Made by a program: the position numbers and the translations under genes. DNA of 64,000 nt from Pseudoalteromonas sp. EB27 (GTDB lineage Bacteria; Pseudomonadota; Gammaproteobacteria; Enterobacterales; Alteromonadaceae): the NCBI RefSeq assembly GCF_001974875.1, contig NZ_MTQD01000009.1, positions 150,211 to 214,210 of the forward strand, written 5' to 3'. Each line of letters opens with the position of its first letter. Position 1 is the first letter of the stretch. The notes under the pieces are model-generated. The model made no database searches and was not told the origin of the DNA. It worked only from the letters and a program-made list of their open reading frames with translations. This document shows, piece by piece, positions 60,403-64,000 of this stretch.

Positions 60403-63324
60403 ATGATAGTAGCAAGTATATACCCTTTTCCTTTTTCAACGTTTTGTAAGTCATCACTTTATATATCAATATTTTCTGCTTTGAGTTCTACGTGTGCTTT
60501 TGCAGCGCAAGAAAACTCGCAGCACGCAAAAGATATGGAAGTAATAGAAGTACGTGGTATCCGTTCAAGTATGGCCGAAAACTTAGATGTAAAACGTATG
60601 TCTGGCTCTGTTGTTGATGCAATTACCGCTGAAGATATTGGAAAATTCCCTGATAAAAACGTTGCAGACTCGCTTCAGCGTGTACCCGGGGTGGTAATTG
60701 AGCGTGACGGCGGGGAAGGTTCATCAGTTAGTATTCGTGGTTTATCGTCAGAACTTACCTTTACACAGCTTAATGGTAATTTTATTGCGTCTTCCCCGGG
60801 GGAGCCTTCGCGTTCGTTTGATTATGCTTTGTTACCGTCTTCAATGATTGAAAGCGTAGAGGTTTATAAATCGCCAGAAGCACGCTTAGATGAAGGTGGG
60901 GTTGGTGGTACTGTATTAATGCATAGCCGAAAACCTCTGAGTATGGATGCAAACTCAGGTGTATTTAATGTAGAGAGTACTTACGCTGATGTTACAAAAG
61001 AGTACGAACCGCAGTTTACGGGTTTATATTCATGGAAAAATGACGACGAAAATTTTGGTATATTAGTTGGTTATACATATCAGAAGCGAACAAACAGAAC
61101 GCTTTCGGGCGGTACTGATGCCAATGTGTGGCGCTATACTGGCACTGGGCAACCTACAGATATAAACGGTAACGCAGTTGATAACAATAATGGTTGGGAT
61201 GTTATTAATGATGCAGGCGGTAATAGTTACGATGGTGTTTGGTTTCCGCAAGTTGTGCGAGGTTCAGTTCTTAACGAACAACGTGAGCGCGAAGGAATTC
61301 AATTTAGTACGCAATGGCGACCAACAAATCGTTTAGAGCTTGGATTTAATTACTTTGGCTTTACACTCGGTCAAGACAGAACAGAATCTGTGATTGATAT
61401 ACCTGAGTGGTCTTTAAATTCTGATTTTTTAACTGATGTAAATCTTGATGAATCGGGAACTACTGTTACTGGTATGCAATACGATGCAATGGCAAGCGGA
61501 ACTGAAAGTGATATGCAGTTTCCGTGGATGCGTGGTAGCTACGTACGTGAAGAATCTACCTCAGATACTTTTGATTTTAATTTAACCTATGAAGGCGATA
61601 ATTTTAAAGCGCGTTTTGTTGTCGGTAATACAAAATCAGAAGGGGGGCCGGAAGAAAGCTGGGAAGCCGCATATAAAAGCTCAAACGCGGGCGAAAACGC
61701 AGCCACTATTCAAAATGCAGCTCAAACGGCAGGCTGGTCACTCAACCAAAACAATGTGTCACTTAATATTGACCCTAAGACATTAACTAACTTACAAAAT
61801 GGAATTGGAGGCGGTCGTGATGCGGGCTCTTCAAACTCAAGTTTTGTACGCAGTGAGCTTGAGGAAGATTATTACCAAGCTGATGTGGATTTTTATGTTG
61901 ATTGGGGCTTTTTAAAAACAATTAGAACCGGTGTTAAATACCGTAACTCAAGTCTTCATCGTGAAACTGGTAATACTTTCTTTTTAGATCCCAATTTCAA
62001 CATAGCTGCAGGCGAAGCAAGCGAGCAAGGTATTACGCGTTTTGATAGTTACCAGTGGAATGGCGGTATGCCGTTAGCTCAAAATGTATTTACAAGTGAG
62101 AGCAATATAGTAGGCGGGTTTGATATAAACCAAATGCCAAGTATCGATTGGAACAAATATCGCGATATGGTCACTGCTAATTATGTACCTTATACACGTA
62201 TTGAAGATAACTTTGTTTACGATATAGAAGAAAAAATATCTGCTTTTTATATTCAAGGCGATTTTGAGTTTAGTGAAGTAAGAGGTAATTTGGGCGTGCG
62301 TGTTGTGCAAACAAAAACACTTACTTCATCTACTGACTTATATACCTACCAATTAGATCACACAAATGACGAAACAGGCGAGCTAGTAACGGGTGACGCA
62401 CGCTTTGTAGAAGACTATCAATTAGTCACTCAAAAAAACAAAGACACTCAAATATTACCAAGCTTTAATATAGCGTGGGATGCAACCGACAATTTAGTTA
62501 TTCGTGGAGCAATAGCAAAAGTAATGTCTCGTCCTGATTACAGCGATTTAGGTGCGCAGCAGCGTATTACATTTGTATCGGATGAATGGGCAGATGATAG
62601 AGCTGCATTTAATGAACAGCCAGGCTTTAGCGGCAGTGGCGGTAATAAAAATTTGAAACCATTTGAATCAGTACAAGCTGATTTATCTATTGAGTATTAT
62701 TACAGCGAGGGTTCTGCGGTTGGATTGGCGCTTTTCCATAAAAAAGTAGACAATTTTGTTGTGCCACTGGTAATAGATGCAGAGCAAAGCTTTGCCGGTA
62801 AAAATAATATAGTAGATGCAGGAACCATTAATATAGCTCCGTATAGTACGGTGGGAAATGGTACCGATGCAGTATCTAAAGGCGCGGAGATATTTATTCA
62901 GCATGCGTTTGATAATGGTTTTGGTTTTTTTGCAAACTACACCTATAACAAAACCAACAAAGCAGATGTAACAGTAAATGGTGAAGAGTTTGGTCAGTCG
63001 GCATTAATAGGTAGTGCAAAGTATCAGTACAATACCTCTGTTTATTATGAAGGTGACGCTTTTAATATACGCGCTTCATATAACAAACGAGGGGAGACAG
63101 TATTAGGCCTTAATAGTGGGTTAAATGTATATCAAGATCCGTACGAGCAAGTTGACGTTAATGCATCGGTTAATTTGTATGAAGGGCTAAGCTTAACAGC
63201 TGCTGTTATTAATTTAACTAAGTCGGAATCGGTAACGCGTTTAGGTGATGATACAGATGCACGATTACTTAACTCGAGCTATTCGGGTAGGCGCTATTAC
63301 GCAGGCTTTAATTACAGCTTTTAA
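60403..63324 (+). CDS. TonB-dependent receptor
   Basis: The product has 973 residues, an outer-membrane active transporter. Signal peptide (~1-34, ending in CAFAA), then a TonB-box-like MEVIEVRGIR (~45-54). The plug domain (~60-175) has DIGKFPDKNVADSLQRVPGV and VSIRGLSSELTFTQLNG. A 22-strand barrel follows, ending in the C-terminal aromatic motif RYYAGFNYSF. It is the long type with the FPDKN plug motif, common in marine Alteromonadales and Caulobacter for glycans or other large nutrients. No neighbouring enzymes reveal the substrate; the next gene is the rRNA operon. Confidence 0.93.
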   Translation: MIVASIYPFPFSTFCKSSLYISIFSALSSTCAFAAQENSQHAKDMEVIEVRGIRSSMAENLDVKRMSGSVVDAITAEDIGKFPDKNVADSLQRVPGVVIERDGGEGSSVSIRGLSSELTFTQLNGNFIASSPGEPSRSFDYALLPSSMIESVEVYKSPEARLDEGGVGGTVLMHSRKPLSMDANSGVFNVESTYADVTKEYEPQFTGLYSWKNDDENFGILVGYTYQKRTNRTLSGGTDANVWRYTGTGQPTDINGNAVDNNNGWDVINDAGGNSYDGVWFPQVVRGSVLNEQREREGIQFSTQWRPTNRLELGFNYFGFTLGQDRTESVIDIPEWSLNSDFLTDVNLDESGTTVTGMQYDAMASGTESDMQFPWMRGSYVREESTSDTFDFNLTYEGDNFKARFVVGNTKSEGGPEESWEAAYKSSNAGENAATIQNAAQTAGWSLNQNNVSLNIDPKTLTNLQNGIGGGRDAGSSNSSFVRSELEEDYYQADVDFYVDWGFLKTIRTGVKYRNSSLHRETGNTFFLDPNFNIAAGEASEQGITRFDSYQWNGGMPLAQNVFTSESNIVGGFDINQMPSIDWNKYRDMVTANYVPYTRIEDNFVYDIEEKISAFYIQGDFEFSEVRGNLGVRVVQTKTLTSSTDLYTYQLDHTNDETGELVTGDARFVEDYQLVTQKNKDTQILPSFNIAWDATDNLVIRGAIAKVMSRPDYSDLGAQQRITFVSDEWADDRAAFNEQPGFSGSGGNKNLKPFESVQADLSIEYYYSEGSAVGLALFHKKVDNFVVPLVIDAEQSFAGKNNIVDAGTINIAPYSTVGNGTDAVSKGAEIFIQHAFDNGFGFFANYTYNKTNKADVTVNGEEFGQSALIGSAKYQYNTSVYYEGDAFNIRASYNKRGETVLGLNSGLNVYQDPYEQVDVNASVNLYEGLSLTAAVINLTKSESVTRLGDDTDARLLNSSYSGRRYYAGFNYSF

Positions 63325-63351
63325 TTAATGACATACGCAATATTTTATCGA

Positions 63352-63379
63352 AAGCCAACTGACTAACTTTAGTTGGCTT
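63352..63379 (+). terminator. Hairpin behind the TonB-receptor gene
   Basis: AAGCCAACT (63352-63360) pairs with AGTTGGCTT (63371-63379), about 28 bp after the stop; no strong T-tract. Confidence 0.55.
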
Positions 63380-63533
63380 AACCTAACAGAGCTAAATAGT
63401 ATAATTTTATGTATGCATATAGTTTTGCCGCTCATACATAGATTATTTAATAGGCAGAAAAAGCGTCGCAGCCCTTTATTTGTATAGCTTTCATACTAAA
63501 TTCATTTAATTGTCAAAAAGCTGAAATAAAACA

Positions 63534-63561
63534 TTGACCCCCGCTCGAATCTCCCTATAAT
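63534..63561 (+). promoter_or_regulatory. rRNA promoter P1
   Basis: TTGACC (63534-63539), 16-bp spacer, TATAAT (63556-63561), followed by a GC-rich stretch (GCGACCCC), the usual discriminator of stringently controlled rRNA promoters. Confidence 0.85.
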
Positions 63562-63672
63562 GCGACCCCACTGAGACGGGAAACGCCAACGCATAGCGAG
63601 GCACGAACTACCTCAGAGAGTTAAATAAAACTTCGGTTTTAAATCTTCCAAAAGAAAATTTAAAACAAAGTG

Positions 63673-63700
63673 TTGACTCGAAAAATAAAGGGTGTATTAT
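63673..63700 (+). promoter_or_regulatory. rRNA promoter P2
   Basis: TTGACT (63673-63678), 16-bp spacer, TATTAT (63695-63700), 139 bp downstream of P1. Two tandem promoters are typical for gammaproteobacterial rRNA operons. Confidence 0.8.
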
Positions 63701-63734
63701 TCGCATCCCTTGAGACGCTAAAGCGACTCAAAAC

Positions 63735-63770
63735 GTTCTTTAACAATATAAAGCAATCATCTGTGTGGGC
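63735..63770 (+). promoter_or_regulatory. rRNA leader boxA antitermination region
   Basis: GTTCTTTAACA (63735-63745) matches the boxA consensus TGCTCTTTAACA, and TCTGTGTGGGCACTCG close behind matches the conserved E. coli leader. The Nus complex loads here so that RNA polymerase reads through the operon. Confidence 0.85.
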
Positions 63771-63960
63771 ACTCGTACAGATTGAGTTCTAACAGCCAAC
63801 CTACTTAGGTAGCGAGGCAAACAAATTAGAGTCTCAATTGAAAACTGAGTGACCAACAGAATAGTTATTTCGGTAATTATTCGGCACAGTCAATTCAATA
63901 TCGAAAGATATTAAAATAAATTCAGAATTCATTGAGCTGTCGAAAGACATAAAACTTTTT

Positions 63961-64000
63961 AATTGAAGAGTTTGATCATGGCTCAGATTGAACGCTGGCG
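63961..64000 (+). rRNA. rrs: 16S ribosomal RNA, 5' end (partial)
   Basis: The last 40 bases are the universal start of 16S rRNA: AATTGAAGAGTTTGATCATG followed by GCTCAGATTGAACGCTGGCG. The gene continues beyond the window. The mature 5' end lies at about 63960-63961. The pre-rRNA leader from P1 onward spans about 400 bp. Confidence 0.98.

Overview
The window reads as chromosome from a marine gammaproteobacterium of the Alteromonadales, most likely Pseudoalteromonas. This rests on AT-rich codon use, the conserved order ndk-rlmN-pilW-rodZ-ispG-hisS-yfgM-bamB-der, a DASH cryptochrome, a large TonB-dependent receptor, and an E. coli-like rRNA leader (boxA, tandem promoters) running into the first 40 bases of a 16S gene. 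The genus is an inference from gene content; no database was searched.

Layout. 1-13 kb is an accessory, defence-flavoured region. It holds the end of a histidine-kinase-like ATPase, a receiver-domain protein with an unusual C-terminus, and a convergent C5-cytosine DNA methyltransferase. A field of structured extragenic repeats (3.1-4.1 and 5.1-5.6 kb) follows, with a two-gene HTH/membrane-protein operon between. Then come a NERD/zinc-ribbon protein, a hipBA toxin-antitoxin operon with four evenly spaced operator-like palindromes, more REP-like repeats, and a DUF2235 (Tle1-like) hydrolase behind a membrane-anchored ankyrin-like protein. 13-23 kb is ordinary chromosome: type II NADH dehydrogenase, RecQ-family helicase, YkgJ-like protein, chemotaxis receptor, GST, CurA-like reductase, GNAT and AnmK. 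23.2-25.4 kb is a degraded AbiE-like toxin-antitoxin locus: the antitoxin is intact, the toxin has an in-frame stop and is cut off by a structured repeat.

25.6-30.8 kb is a four-gene operon (CotH/lamin-tail lipoprotein, VTC-domain protein, DUF4956 membrane protein, OprP/O-type porin) behind a PhoB-box-like direct repeat; I infer a phosphate/polyphosphate function. 31-44 kb holds a LysR-GST-MDR cluster, a 655-residue unknown protein behind a near-consensus sigma-28 promoter, a thioredoxin-like lipoprotein, small unknown genes, a LysR/YeiH pair, the DASH cryptochrome, a DUF885 protein, a DUF4202 protein and a zinc-ribbon protein.

44.4-54.9 kb is the conserved housekeeping block, all on the minus strand, in which PilW carries an extra C-terminal LysM extension. 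55-64 kb has TrhP, an EamA transporter, a LysR regulator and YfhL-type ferredoxin around a perfect FNR box, a PPP-type phosphatase, a TonB-dependent receptor, and an rRNA operon promoter with the 16S 5' end at the right edge.

The best candidates for something new are the covarying structured repeats, the kinase/receiver/methyltransferase cassette, the hipBA operator array, the sigma-28-driven unknown protein and the CotH-VTC-DUF4956-porin operon.
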